Part shown: positions 11,961 to 24,635 of the stretch, one piece after another
How the letters are laid out: each line of letters opens with the position of its first letter
Numbering within the stretch: position 1 is the first letter of the stretch
Assembly: GCF_048544455.1 (NCBI RefSeq)
Contig: NC_133536.1
Coordinates: forward strand, 198,217,325-198,281,324
Direction of reading: 5' to 3'
Origin: Silene latifolia
Taxonomy: Eukaryota > Streptophyta > Magnoliopsida > Caryophyllales > Caryophyllaceae
Length of the DNA: 64,000 bases
The notes under the pieces: generated by a model
The model's input: the letters and a program-made list of their open reading frames with translations, nothing else
What the model was told of the DNA's origin: nothing
Database searches by the model: none
Position numbers and translations under genes: made by a program

Positions 11961-14352
11961 CTAGCTTTGTGACCCGTGAGATTCACGGGTTTATCTGTTT
12001 TAGTTTTATTATTTTTATCGTACTGTTTATATTTGTCTGAGCAATTAGTTGATCCATTTAAAAAATATAGTCTTGAAATACATAAAAGTTAGTTGGTTAA
12101 TGCCTTATTTCTTTGACAATTTTGGTTTATTTTCAAAACTAAATATTGTATTTTGGTTGTTATTTTGATTAATATACTAAAAACATGTGGTTTTAAAAAA
12201 AGTTACCTTTCAATGAGTCCAGTAATTCATGACACCATGTAAAAAAAATTAAATGCTTAAGGTTGCTTTTTGATTAGATTGTATAGATTTTGTACTAAAC
12301 TTTCTATGTAAAAGTTTGAACATCGCTTTGTATTCCGGCAAATAAAGTTAGTAAGTAAAGACGAAAAGACAAATTAATTCATAATGTTGAATTATTTCTC
12401 TTTTTTTTTTCCTTCTTTTTTTTTAGAATAATAAATCTCACAATGTAAGGAGCTTACAACATATAGAATTATAAGGTTTTTTTATCTTCTCAATATTTTA
12501 ATTGTCATAAATCATATAATAGCATAGTTATGAACTTTAATAAATGCTAGTCTTACTATATCATCTATATCAATTTGTCAAAAATTCTAAATTTTATATT
12601 TTTGCATAAATAATAAAATGAGTTAAATAATAACCTACTACAAATCTCATTGTAATCTCTTATGTGTTATAAGACATATGCATTAGATAATATGACAAGT
12701 ACGCATAAATATTAGATAATAATTTACATTTAGCCATTATCTATGTCAATAGAATTTTTTTGTCCAACTTGTTAATAAGATTGAGGTCCTCGCAACTCCA
12801 ATTTAATTCTATGAGAGCTATTTTTCACAGGAAAAATGATGAATAAAAAAGAAACGCATACCCAAATAAAACATACATTTGAAAGTTTCTGAAATACTAA
12901 ATTTTATTTATGAACCTAAAAACAATTAGTCATTCATATTCATGTAGTCAATTTTGTAGTTAGTTTATAACATAGTATTGAGTGGAATGGAGGGAATATT
13001 TGTTTAAGCACTTCTAGTATTTCTCTTCTTCAAATAGTCTTCTTTCTCCAATGAACTATCCCTAAAAAAAATCCACTGAGTGATTAATAAACAAAATGGT
13101 GGAATTTGATTTATGTATAATTAACCTTATTGTTATTAATTTAAGTTTTCGCTTAAATAATGTAAGAAATAAGGCATTGAATCATAAAGATGTAAGTATA
13201 TTTACCTATGAATAGCACAATTCCACAAATGTCGATAGCCCCTAAATGAGAACAAAACAACATATATGTGAAGGTTAAAAAAGTGAAGATTACTTCATAA
13301 CTAATGGAACTTAAAAATAAATAAATAAATTATTAATTTAAAACCTTAGTACACTTACCTTGATGTTGATACAATGATAAGAAAGATTATTGACATATAT
13401 ATATAATTCTTTTGGCGATGGGGGTACTCGCTTGAATTTCGGCTCACAAATGTTGCCTTCCATCAAACATTTATAGCCAAATGAGGATGTGTTTTATGAC
13501 TTTTGTTTATTTTTTATTATTACCAAATTTAATATATACATAAATATGTATAAATGTTTTATGACCGTTGACCATTCATATTCATTATTAGCAAATTTAA
13601 TATAGACATAAATATAGAGTAATGAGAATTGAAATATAAAAGGTTTACTTTTTTTTTTTTTCTTTTTTTTTTTTTACAAAATCCACATTGCACGAGAATT
13701 GTTTAGGGAGTTATCTTACGAACTAAAAACTGGTAGATATTTTGTCTTCCCTTTTATTTATAAATCATATTTATAAATTTACATATGTATTCAATTTAAT
13801 GAAATTGAGCAAGTTTATTGCAATAATATTTAAGGAGTTGCACATATAAATAATTTAAAATTAGAGTGATGTAATTTTTTATTTTTTGTTTAACCAATTG
13901 TACTTTTAAAAATTAAAATGCCAATGCTTAATGTTAAGTATGTTATTATTTGCCCTTAATATTTACAAATTCTTTATTATTTCATAAACGGCGTAAAATT
14001 TGAATTATGTGATATATATTTGTTACTTAAAATATTCTAAGAATAAACGTAGAAATTTAAAATTTAGTATGAATTATGATTTTTAATTGTTTTTAAATTT
14101 ATCTAGAAGTTAAAAAGGCCAAACTTTAATATTTTTTATGCTAATTTATTTTTTATGTAAATATTTTTTAATTTGTGTATCGTTTTAAATGGATCATTAT
14201 ACAAACATGAATTACCCTCTTAATTAAACACGTCATACTACATGGAGTATTGGTGACGTGGAATTTTGGTAATGCAAGGTGGCATTTAGTAATACGAGGT
14301 GGCATTGTCTACGTGGCTTTTAAAGTTTACCCTTTTAATAATATTTATAAAA
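11961..14352 (-). mobile_element. nested Helitron between tandem units 2 and 3
   Basis: On the minus strand, hairpin 11973-11989 (CCCGTGA-GAT-TCACGGG) is followed 8 nt later by CTAG at 11961-11964. The right terminus is near 14330-14352 (CCTTTTAATAATATTTATA on the plus strand) and is degenerate. The interior shares long tracts with the Helitron at 26218-28056, for example TTTTGTCCAACTTGTTAATA, so both belong to one family. The unit 1/unit 2 junction at 10911-10935 shows the uninterrupted target. No ORF of note. Confidence 0.78.
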
Positions 14353-15114
14353 ATTATGGGTGTTGAGTAAAATAAGGAATTTTAATAAAATTATTAACAT
14401 ATTATATACCAAAATTAATTAAATAGGAAAACTTTTAATTAATTTGGTGTGTGTTAAGTATTATGAAGAGTTTTAATCAATTTAATACCATGTTTAATTA
14501 AAAAAAATTAAATAGAAAAATGTTAATATTGGTGGGTGTTCAGTAATATGAAGAGGTTTAATTAGTTTACTAAAGGTATTATTACAAAATTTCTAAAAAC
14601 AATAAATTAAATAGGAAAATGTAAATAATGGTGAGTGTTTAGTAATATGAAGAGGTTTAATTAATTTCTTAGCATGTTTTATTACAAAAATTTCAATTAA
14701 AATTTCAATTTCAATTATAAATTATGAAATTTATTAACATGTTTTATTACAAAAATTTCAATTTAAATGTCAATATTAATTATAAATTATGAAATTTGAT
14801 GTAAATTTTGAAGGGTTATATAAATTTTGGAAGACAATATATTTAATATACAAAACTAATTTAAGAATATTGATAATATCCTTTCATATTATAGATATAA
14901 GTGAACTAAATTAATTTATAGATAAATGATTTAAATTAATGTCATGTAATAATAAATTGATAATCCATGTCACATTAAAAATATGCAACATCATATTTAA
15001 ATATGCCACGTCACATTAAATTTTAATCTATGTGGCTTTTTGGATCCTACGTGGCTTTGTCTAGGTGGCGTTTATTTGTCATTTTAGGATAGCCTTTTAA
15101 TTATATTTTATAGA

Positions 15115-15239
15115 TGATAGCTTTGAAAATAAAATATGTATCTTTAGGATTTTGTGTTAGGTGGGAAAAAAATTTCACCATAGTGCGACACGTGTCAAGT
15201 TTAATGGGTAGTGGTTCTTTTATTATAATTTTATATAGA
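15115..15239 (-). mobile_element. 5'-terminal fragment of another Helitron
   Basis: The plus strand ends in TTTTATTATAATTTTATATAGA followed by T. This is the complement of a Helitron 5' terminus (TC start) at 15238-15239. A matching 3' end was not identified, so this may be the edge of an older element disrupted by the one at 7389-15114. Confidence 0.45.
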
Positions 15240-15360
15240 TTTTAGTGTAGGAACTAGGTCTAGAAGGGTTGCATGAACAACTGATAAACATGGTCTAAAT
15301 GAAATTTGCTAACTCAATTAATCACTGAGACCAACGGAAAAATCATAATTAATTAATTAA

Positions 15361-15505
15361 CTAGTTTAGCTCTCGTGCAGCTCCCGTGCAATGTATGCAC
15401 GGTATATATAGAGTTTTTCTTTTTTAAGTGTATTATATTTATGAAATTTAATTTTTATTTTATTTTAGGTTTCTCATCGTTATTGATCTGAAAAATCAAA
15501 GTCAA
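15361..15505 (-). mobile_element. Helitron 3' terminus (CTAG and hairpin)
   Basis: CTAG at 15361-15364 is preceded by A. A hairpin CCGTGCA-ATGTA-TGCACGG lies at 15384-15402. The spacing of 19 nt is longer than in the other copies. The matching 5' end was not found. The sequence runs into the duplicated segment starting at about 15506, so the duplicated gene segment may have been carried by this element. That link is inference. Confidence 0.5.
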
Positions 15506-15931
15506 AATCTTATTAACCATAAAATGAGTATTTCAATAAAAGTTTTCCTATTACCGAAAGATTAATGGTGTTATTTTATAAAATTTTACTGATAAGAAGT
15601 ATATTTTAGCCGCAACTTTTTATCATAGAAATTAATGAATTTTTTTCGTACGATTCATTAAATAAAAAAAAAGAATTTCTTTTTATATTATAAAAAGATT
15701 AGAGGTAATTTTCTGTACAATGTAAAATACTACACATAAACATATAAATCTGAAAGACTATATTTGTATTATAGCCCACCTACTTATAGAATATGTTAAA
15801 AATAACTAAACTTTATTTTAGGAAATATGTTTAGGCGGAAAAATTTAGAATTCCGCTTATTCATTTAGTAAATATATGGGATTATTTGTTTTTTACTCAA
15901 AAAAAATGCTACTTGATATAAATATGAAATT

Positions 15932-15971
15932 GGGTCTTGACCCGTTCAACATGTATGAAGTAGTATAAAAG
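15932..15971 (+). promoter_or_regulatory. predicted promoter, copy A
   Basis: GGGTCTTGACCC (15932-15943) lies 20 bp upstream of a TATA box TATAAAAG (15964-15971). A C-rich presumed 5'UTR follows. Copy B keeps the layout (TATAAAAG at 19721-19728). A related GGGCCTTGGCCCA plus TATTTATAAG arrangement lies at 22140-22180. Confidence 0.55.
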
Positions 15972-16130
15972 CAACCACTCATTCCTTACCCTAACTCACC
16001 CATCCACCCACCAGAAATGAGAAATCTAACATCTCTCTACCCGTCCTTTTCTCTAAATTATAACCTTTTTTCTCTGAAAACCAGATCTTCATTATCCATC
16101 CACCTACTATCTATCATCATCATCGATCGA

Positions 16131-16371
16131 TGTTTGTCCTTGATGAACAACAAAAAAGACCTGATCTTTATCCTTTGAATATGGCTTCCTCTTACACAAA
16201 AAGCCAACAAAAATATGAAATTTCTTTGCCGGATTCAACAAAGCAACCGGTGTTGGCTATCAACATGTTAAAATAGTGATGGAATCAAATGGGTATGAAA
16301 TAGAAGAACGCAGAAGATAATACCAGAAGGTGAAGAATGGTATGGTTGTGAAGATAATTTAGTTAAACAAA
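16131..16371 (+). pseudogene. degenerate unknown ORF between promoter and ZnF1 (copy A)
   Basis: Neither frame is open throughout. One frame starts MFVLDEQQKRPDLYPLNMAS (16131). A second runs GFNKATGVGYQHVKIVMESN and stops after EIEERRR. A third resumes with IIPEGEEWYGCEDNLVKQIG and ends at a stop near 16394. A one-base change would link the last two, so this looks like a once longer gene now frameshifted. I do not recognise the family. Copy B (about 19886-20130) is further shortened, with the IIPEGEEWYGC part deleted. Confidence 0.45.
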
Positions 16372-17027
16372 TTGGGTCAATCGAATATTTCTAAAATGAT
16401 ATCTACATCGAGTTATTTTGTAAGTATTCAAGTCTCACATTTTTTTTTTGGTTTTTTCATCTACTGCATCCTATTTTCCCATGTCTATTGTAGTTTTGCT
16501 TTCTATTTTTCTCTAGTGCGAAAGATATTTGATTTATCGTTTTTGGTTGATAAAATCACTATTTCGTATATTTTAATCATTCATTTTTATTGATTTGACC
16601 TTTAAAATAAATGTTAATTCTAAGTAGTTGTTTTGTAAATTAAATTGTGCAGTTCTGTGACATTTTATAAATTTTATATCACTTTTAAATTATTTTCGTC
16701 GATTAATTTTATATCCAAACAAGAATTCCTTCCCAAATTATATGTAACATTTGATTTTTGTAATGAATAATTTATTTTTATATATTAATATTTGCTCGTA
16801 AATTTATTGAATTACTTTTCTTAAAACTCATCTCATATATTAATTATACTTAACAGCCAGCATTGTCATGTAAGTATATAACCATTGGGCCTTTGTTGTT
16901 AATCATTGGGCCTTTTTTGTTGGTCTTGACTAGACATGTAAAAATATGAGGTTAAGCCCAACGTATGTTAATTCAAATTCTCTGATATTCATTTCCCTCT
17001 AAATCGTCAAAAATTTGTTGGAATCTA

Positions 17028-17042
17028 TTTTTTATATATAGT
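17028..17042 (+). promoter_or_regulatory. TATA box of ZnF1
   Basis: TTTTTTATATATAGTC upstream of a C/T-rich 5'UTR (CACCTTCTTCTCACAG). It is kept in copy B near 20770. ZnF2 has a comparable TATATAAA at 22994-23001. Confidence 0.5.
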
Positions 17043-17822
17043 CAAACCTCATAATTTTACACTCATTGCATAATCATTAAGCAACTTCTCTGCATAATCG
17101 TTAAACAACTTCACCTTCTTCTCACAGTATTTTTCTCTCTCTTTTTTAAAATTTTATTTTAAATTAAGTCTTTGATTTTCGTTCTTATTATGTTGTTCCT
17201 CTAGTTTCTTGATTCTTCTTCAGTTCTTTTGAGTTCGAATTCGTTATTGCGATTCTCGTATACTCGTTTTGTGACTTTCTTGATTATATTACTGTTTTCG
17301 GATTAGGTAATTCATTTTTGCATTATGTGAATCGTTTTAACGGTAATTCAATGTTTATCTGTTTGAGATTTTGATTTTTGTTATTGGATGATTTTTTTAT
17401 TTAGTAAAAATTTTAGGTTTTTTTTATGATCGTTTATCAAGAAAACTAAGTAACAAAAATGTTTTGTGATAAATCAATTGAATAGGTTAGGTTGTACCTT
17501 TGATGACCGTTTAATTTTTTTTATTATTATTTCCTGTAGTACTTGTATTATTCTTGTGGCAATTTAATGTTTTGTTTTGTTACTTTATGATCTTTTAATT
17601 AGTTCGCATTACAAGATTTATAGTTGCTGTTATTAGATTACTTGTCCAGTTTGGTTTTATATTATTAGTCCTCTTTAACATATGGTTATTGTGTTTTTCT
17701 GACTACTCTAGGAACAATTAAGCATGACTTAATCTTTACTATTGATCGTCATTTTGTTATACTGTTGTTTCTAAACTTTTTTTTATTCACTCTGTTCCGA
17801 ATTCTTGCAGGTTTTTTTTGTA

Positions 17823-17909
17823 ATGGCTGGGAAAAAATTGTATCTCTGCACCATCTGTTCTACTTCTAAATCATATGGCTCACCGAAGGCAGCTGAGAGA
17901 CATGAAAAT
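17823..17909 (+). CDS. small C2H2-type zinc-finger protein ZnF1, first coding exon
   Basis: The ATG at 17823 lies 14 bases after a plausible 3' splice site (TTCTTGCAG). The exon encodes 29 residues and ends at a donor GTATGT in phase 0. Cys9 and Cys12 are followed after 14 residues by His27 (...ERHEN), exactly the spacing in ZnF2. The second zinc His must lie in the next exon. One candidate is 18394-18429, after GTGCAG, which adds LKNHLNEDSFL and a stop and gives H-x5-H. That is weak evidence. ZnF2 has a basic N-terminus that ZnF1 lacks. The function is unknown, and the gene may be truncated by the duplication starting at 19258. Confidence 0.6.
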
Positions 17910-19257
17910 GTATGTACACTTGTTTAATTTATTTTCTTTATATATCCTTTGTGCCTTGCAAAAATGTAGTGAAATGCAAGGAAAAGTGCTTCAAATGATC
18001 AAGAATTTCCATAAGAACCTCTAGTAGTCGTTAAGATCTTGTGTCTTGAGTCGTCAATAATTAGGTGAATAGTCTTGTCTTTTATGAAGTAGCTTGAGTA
18101 GTGGATTGTCTCATCTATGATAGTGGAAACATACCTCCACCTCACCGGTCTGTAGGATTTTTTTTGTTGCTAGCGTGGTATATTGGAAACTTACTCTCAT
18201 ACAGTAATATTTGATAGTTTCCATACGGTTTTATAACCCGTTTATTTTATATTTTCTCTTGTGGAGGACATTGTGCTTAATTTGCGAAACTTCCTTTTCT
18301 TATTTGTGATTCAGGAAGATCTATATTATATATGATATTAACTTTTAATGCACTTATAGTATTGGTAATAGAGGCATGATAGGTATAGTGCAGTTGAAGA
18401 ATCACCTGAACGAAGATTCCTTTTTATAGTATTTGTGCTTGTGTTTTGTGTACCGATAGTGCCGAAAGGTACTAGTATACTTTGTGACTCTGTTAGTAGT
18501 TGATGGATATGCCTATGCTTACTTTGTTGTATTCTTGTGATATATTGAGAGAGGTCTCTTTTAATAATCAGTCCGTCTTATTATAAATGGACACTATTCG
18601 TTTGTAGCTATAACCAGATAGTGTCCCTCTCACAAATAAAAATGGGTAGCGCAAGAGGGAATATCCATTTCCCGCCAACTTGCACTACCCACTTTCATTT
18701 TTTAGAGGAATGATATCCGTCTATAGTTGTTGACGGATAGTGTCCCTCTATAATGAGAATTTGTGTTAATAATATAATATTCTGGCCTAGCCTTGACCCA
18801 CTTGTTTATTATTTTAAGGCGTGAGTTGGCATTTTTATTGTCATTCGACTCCTTCGATCTTTACCTGGGTGTAGTACTGTAGCTTACTTGATACCTTTTA
18901 TACATGTATACATTTCATGTGGCACTATTAAGGTTGCAAGAGCAGTTAATAAATATGAAGTTGTGGTTTTTTATTTCATTTACCACGTTATCTGTTTGCC
19001 TATGTATGTATATGTTCGCTGGTGATTATGGTGTTCGTTCAACCAACTGCTATACAATATACTATATAATGAAATGGGGGGGGGGGGGGGGAATTATATA
19101 GTAGAATAGCTTTCTACCATATTATATGTTTTATCTTTTGGTGTATATAACCTTTCTTTTTGTGACTGAGTATTTTTTTATTGGGGATCCACCGACCACC
19201 CTATATGTGCTATGTGTTTGCTCATACCTACTGGTGAAAGTAAAGATAACTAGCCAC
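17910..19257. other. presumed ZnF1 intron or downstream DNA
   Basis: It contains the candidate second exon 18394-18429 and an imperfect inverted repeat around GGACACTATTCG (18591-18602) and CGGATAGTGTCC (18736-18747). The latter may be a small MITE. There is also a run of 16 G (19076-19091). The ORFs at 18904-19101 and 19126-19389 have no recognisable product. Confidence 0.5.
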
Positions 19258-21651
19258 AATCTTATTAACCATGAAATGAGTATTTCAATGAAAGTTTTTC
19301 CTATTACCGAGAGATTAATGATGTTATTTTATAAAATTTTACTGACAAGAAGTATATTTTTAGCCGCAACTTTTTATCATAGAAATTAATGAATTTTTTT
19401 CGTACGATTCTTAAAATAAAAAAAAAAAAGAATCTCTTTTTACATTATAAAAAGATTAGAGGTAATTTTGTGTAGAATGTAAAATACTACACATAAATAT
19501 ATAAATCTGAAAGACTATATTTGTATTATAGCCCACCTACTTATAGAATATGCTAAAAATAACTAAACTTTATTTTAGGAAATATGTTTAGGCGGGAAAA
19601 TTTAGAATTTCGCTTATTCATTTAGTAAATATATGGGATTATTTGTTTTTTGCTCAAAAAAAATGCTACTTGATATAGATATAAAATTGGGCCTTGACCT
19701 GTTCAACATGTATGAAGTAGTATAAAAGCAACCACCCATTCCTTACCCTAACTCACCCACCCACCAGAAATGAGAAATCTAACATCTCTCTACCCGTCCT
19801 TCTCTCTAAATTATTATAACCTTCTTTCTCTGAAAACAAGATCTTCATTATCCATCCACCTACTATCTATCATCATCATGATCGATGTTTGTCCTTAATG
19901 AACAACCAAAAAGACATGATCTTTATCCTTTGAATATGGCTTCCTCTTAAACAAACAGCCAACAAAAATCTGATATTTCTTTGCCGGATTCAACAAAGAA
20001 ACCAGGGTTGGCCATCAACATGTTAAAATAGTGATGGAATCAAATGGGTATGAAATAAAAGAACGCAGAAAATAATCCCAAAAGGTGAAGATAATTTGGT
20101 TAAACAAATTGGGTCAATCGAATATTTCTAAAATGATATCTTCATCGAGTTATTTTGTAAGTATTCAAGTCTCACATTTTTTTTTGGCTTTTTCATCTAC
20201 TGCATCCTATTTTTCCATGTCTATTGTAGTTTTGCTTTCTATATTTTCTAGTGCGAAAGATATTTGATTTATCGTTTTTGGTTGATAAAATCACTATTTC
20301 GTATATTTTAATCATTCATTTTTATTGATTTGACCTTTGAAATAAATGTTAATTCTTCGTAGTTGTTTTGTAAATTAAATTGTGCAGTTCTGTAACATTT
20401 TATAAATTTTATATCACTTTTAAATTGTTTTTGTCGATTAATTTTATATCCAAACAAGAATACCTTCCCAAATTATATGTAACATTTGATTTTTGTAATG
20501 AATAATTTATTTTTATATATTAATATTTGCTCGTAAATTTATTTAATTACTTTTCTTAAAACTCATTTCATATATTAATTATACTTAACAGCCAGCATCT
20601 GTCATGTAACTATGTAACCATTGGGCCTTTGTTGATAATCATTGGGCCTTTTTTGTTGGTCTTGACTAGACATGTAAAAATATGAGGTTAAGTCCAACAT
20701 ATGTTAATTCAAATTCTCTGATATTCATTTCCCTCCAAATCGTCAAAAATTTGTTGGAATCAATTTTGTATATATAGCCAAACCTCATAATTTTACACTC
20801 ATTGCATAATCGTTAAGCAACTTCTCTGCATAATCGCTAAACAACTTCACCTTCTTCTCACAGTATTTTTCTCTCTCTTTTTTTAAATTTTATTTTAAAT
20901 TAAATCTTTGAATTTCGTTCTTATTATGTTGTTCCTCTAGTTTCTTGATTCTTCTTCAGTTCTTTTGAGTTCGAATTCGTTATTGCGATTCTCGTATACT
21001 CGTTTTGTGACTTTCTTGATTATATTACTGTTTTCGGATTAGGTAATTCATTTTTGCATTATGTGAATCGTTTTTACTGTAATTTAATGTTTATATGTTT
21101 GAGATTTTGATTTTTGTTATTGGACGAGTTTTTTATTTTGTGAAATTTTTAGGTTTTTTTTTTGTGATCGTTTATTTACCTAGTTTTCCTGATTTTATTC
21201 AATAATTGTGATTCGTTATTGTTATTCTACTACTCTTGTTTTTATGACTTTCTTGGTTGTGTTATTGTTTTCTGTATAGGTTATTCAATTTTGTATTAGG
21301 TAATTCGTTGTTATGGTAATTTAGTATGCATCTGTTTAAGATTTTTTTTTTTTTTTCTGATTGTTACTTAGTTTTCTTGATTTTTTTTTGAATAATTGTG
21401 ATAAATCAATTGAATAGGTTAGGTTGTACCTTTGATGACCGTTTGATTTTTTTTTTTATTATTTCCTGTAGTACTTGTATTATTCTTGTGGTAATTTATT
21501 GTTTTTGTTTTGTTACTTTCTGATCTTTTAATTATTTCGCATTACAAGGTTTATAGTTGATGTTATTAGATTATTTGTCCAGTTTGGTTTTATATTATTA
21601 GTCCTCTTTAACATCTGGTTATTGTGTTTTTATGACTACTCTAGGAACAAT
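19258..21651 (+). repeat. large direct repeat, copy B (partner 15506-17718)
   Basis: It matches copy A from its promoter through the zinc-finger 5'UTR and intron, but stops at CTCTAGGAACAAT. That is about 100 bases before the position of the coding exon in copy A. Copy B thus has a promoter and leader but no finger exon. The short ORF at 20085-20267 is not credible as a gene. Confidence 0.9.
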
Positions 21652-22234
21652 ATTTTGTATTTGAAAATTGCATATTAAGCTTATAACCTAAGATTATAAA
21701 CTAAGTACTCAAGTTTTTCATAATGATAAAACAAATAAATACACATCCAGAATTTTGAAATTAACATATAATTTTTTAATTTTAAATTAATAGCTCACCT
21801 TTTAATTTCTAAGTCACGTGTTTTTTTAACTTAAAAACTAGACAAATAAAATATTTTTAGACAAATATGATATTAGCTTGTTAAAATAAAATATTTTTAT
21901 ACAAATATACTAATTATTTTAGTCGGGTCTTTTGTAAATGCGTTAGTCTTATTTATAAAATGGTCCTATAAAATATTTATTACATTTAATTAAAATAACC
22001 GTTATAATGAAGTCGATTCTTTCCATTTCAAGCAAAATCTTGTTCCCTTCATCAACTCCAAACCCGTCATTACGATTTACAAAACGTTTTTTTTTATTTT
22101 AATTAACAGATCTACTAGGAAGGACATAATTATGAAACTGGGCCTTGGCCCATTAATGGTGAAGTCCTATTTATAAGTAATTATAACCAAGCATCACTCA
22201 TTTAACCTAGCCGCGCACACCCCGATCAATCTCT

Positions 22235-22266
<32 letters not shown>

Positions 22267-22990
22267 ATAACACTTTTAACGACTCTGCCTTCTTAAAACT
22301 TCCATCTTCATCCATAAAAAAACTCAGATCTCTCTCAAATTATCACCATCATTCCATAAAACAACCATGTTAATCTAAATCTCTTGGTAGAAAACATCAT
22401 TTTCATCTATGGAGCCACTGCTATGTACATCATTTTCATCTATGGTTCCCATGCTAAAGATATCATCTTTCTTCATGGATCCAAAGACACCATCTTCATC
22501 CATTGATCCCTTGATAAAAAAAACATCATCCTTACATCCCTTGGTAAAAACGTCTACTTTATCCTTTGACTAATCGTCATATTCTTCACCCCATATTGAT
22601 CACTTTGCTTCAAGTGATTCAAGTATCAATAATGGATTCTGGGAGTTGGATCTGCATGGAGATTATGTTTGAGTATTCAAATCATATTTCTATGCTCATC
22701 ATGTGTAAGTCTTCTGATCTATTGATTTTATCCTCTATTTTGCAAAGAGTGATAGTTCAATTTATTATTGCTTCGTGGGATTATTGAGCAATCATTTGGC
22801 ATTCTCATTTACAAAAAAAAAATAGATCTGCTATTTTTTCTTTTTCATTTTTAAGTGACACTAATACACTTAGTTTATTAATTTAGTTTTATTATTATTA
22901 TTAATAAATTTGTGAACATATGCCCACATCATAACCCAATAGGACAGCCTATATGTTTAGTGCAGTTTTTAAATTTTAGATTGCCGCTCG
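21652..22990. other. non-coding DNA with a third promoter-like segment
   Basis: 21652-22100 is AT-rich with repeated AAATAAAATATTTTTA tracts. At 22140-22180 GGGCCTTGGCCCA precedes TATTTATAAG. A (CT)n-rich leader follows at 22225-22265, then repeated CATCATTTTCATCTATGG motifs. The ORF at 22566-22787 (73 aa) shows no known features and I do not call it a gene. Confidence 0.5.
22140..22265 (+). promoter_or_regulatory. promoter-like site with TGGGCC/GGCCCA and CT-rich leader
   Basis: CTGGGCCTTGGCCCAT (22138-22153) contains two opposed GGCCCA/TGGGCC cores of the plant site-II type. TATTTATAAG follows at 22169-22178, then a CTCTCTCT microsatellite typical of plant 5'UTRs. No convincing ORF follows, so it may be orphaned. 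Confidence 0.4.
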
Positions 22991-22993
22991 TCC

Positions 22994-23001
22994 TATATAA
23001 A
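22994..23001 (+). promoter_or_regulatory. TATA box of ZnF2
   Basis: CCTATATAAACC is followed by a leader that ends in an intron interrupted by Helitrons (from 23205). The next exon carries the ATG at 28859. Assigning this box to ZnF2 is inferred from similarity of layout with ZnF1. Confidence 0.5.
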
Positions 23002-24053
23002 CCGGACTTAAACTCCTAAATTTTCTACAGAGTACTCATTTCGTTATATCCCCAATTTGTTTAGAGTATTCCGTCGTTCATCCTCTCAAATTCTGCCTAA
23101 TATCATTTTACCCTTTCCTAGTTATTTTCTTTCTTGATTTTATTTCAAATCCGTCTATTTTGATAGATTGTTAATTCAATTATTAATCTGTTTAATCATA
23201 GTAACTAGTTTTATACCCGCGAAAATCGCGGACACGTTCTATTTGTCCCGTTTATTTGCTCTTTGTTGACGTCCATGTTTAACTAATATATAAAATATTT
23301 TTATTTTTTTTGCGAATAACCTATGAGCCAAATTTTTGTTAATATTTACTTCCTTTTACGTTATTGCATGACCATAGTATTATAAATAGAACTCTTAATT
23401 TGAACTTTATTATCATATATTTTAATACATGTTAAATTGTTAATATTATTCATGAATATTTTGTAGTCAAAAATTTAATGTATCTAATCTTAGAACTATA
23501 AATATTTGTTTAGTTTTTTACGAATTTGTTATTTTCTATAGTACATCATAAATTAGGCTAAAAATGACTACGCCGTTAGGTCGATAAACAAAGCACTCAA
23601 ACATCGCGGTTACATTAGCATCACCGATAACAAATTACATTAGTTAGTTTTTTTTTTTTTACAAATAAAAGAATCAAATAGTTAATCAAACCTACAAATC
23701 TGATAGTCTTTTTTTTTACAAAGTTAAATAGATACATGTAAAATAAAAGAATCAAATAGTAAATTTTTTCTCAAAAATTTACATGTAAAATAGAGAATTT
23801 TACTGATGATGAATAAGTTTGTAAGCCAACTAAAGGAGTAAAAATATGTTTTCATTTTTCACATTTAGATCCAAACATGTAATCTCCACTTTTCAATAGC
23901 CTTCCTCATAATGAATAATCTGCAAATTTGAGATAGTTAAAATAAAAATAAAAATAAAATATGCATCATCTTACAAAACTAACTATAAGTCTTATCAAAC
24001 GTTTTAAATTCTAAGATATTAGTAAATTTAAGAAGACTATACACACTTTAATC

Positions 24054-24634
24054 CACATGTACACACCTTGTTTATCACTTTTTCTCAAGTGTGCTAATTA
24101 CAGAATTTAAGATGGTTTTGAAAGAAATCAAAAGTAACAATATGGAAATTGGGAAGCTTTATATCAAATTATTAGATTTTTCATTTACCACATATAAGAC
24201 TTTTTAGCTACTATCTTTATGACTAATGAAGAATTATACGGACAACTTGTACGATTTAAATGATGAGAGTAAAATTTTAATTTATTTTTATAATTTAATA
24301 CATGATCTTATGGTTTCCACTAAAAAAATATTAGTATCTTTATAACAAAATTATTATAGTTTTATTTACTACATATAAGACCTTTTAACTAATATCTTTA
24401 TGGTTAATGAAGAGTTAAATGGACAAATTGTACGATTTAAATGATGAGAGTAAATTCTTAATTTATTTTTAATAATTTAAATCATGATCGATCTTATGGT
24501 TTCCATCAAAAAATATTAGTAAACCTTATGACGGGTTTTCATAAATAAGTCTAAAGTAGCTTTAATACTAACCAATATAAAAATGACATGTGGAATAAAA
24601 TTAAATGCTTTAAGTAGCCTTTTAACTATATTAC
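24054..24634. repeat. direct repeat of about 580 bp, copy 1 (copy 2 at 25636-26218)
   Basis: Both copies run from CACATGTACACACCTTGTTT to CCTTTTAACTATATTAC with few differences. In copy 2 a chance ORF (25568-25927) is open, and copy 1 carries stops. This argues against a gene. Confidence 0.92.
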
Positions 24635-24635
24635 A

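Larger units (their letters stand above)
10171..15090. repeat. three tandem units of about 750 bp
   Basis: Units at about 10171-10920, 10921-11960 and 14353-15090 each begin near ATTATRGGTGTTGAGTAA. Each ends near GGTGGCGTTTATTTGTCATT. The second carries a 277-bp Stowaway insertion, and a Helitron sits between the second and third. The units form the 5'-terminal side of the surrounding Helitron. No gene is visible. Confidence 0.88.
15506..17718 (+). repeat. large direct repeat, copy A (partner 19258-21651)
   Basis: From AATCTTATTAACCATAAAAT to CTACTCTAGGAACAAT, this segment matches 19258-21651 almost base for base, with scattered substitutions and small indels. Copy B has about 200 extra bases near 21168-21400. 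The unit includes a promoter, a degenerate ORF and the 5' region of a zinc-finger gene. Only copy A continues into the zinc-finger coding exon. Confidence 0.92.

Noticed and set aside
10171..15090. CRISPR-like array
   Set aside because: Units are about 750 bp, not short repeats with unique spacers, and the genome is eukaryotic.
22566..22787. 73-residue open frame after a promoter-like site
   Set aside because: No domain, weak start context and repetitive leader. Kept only as non-coding.
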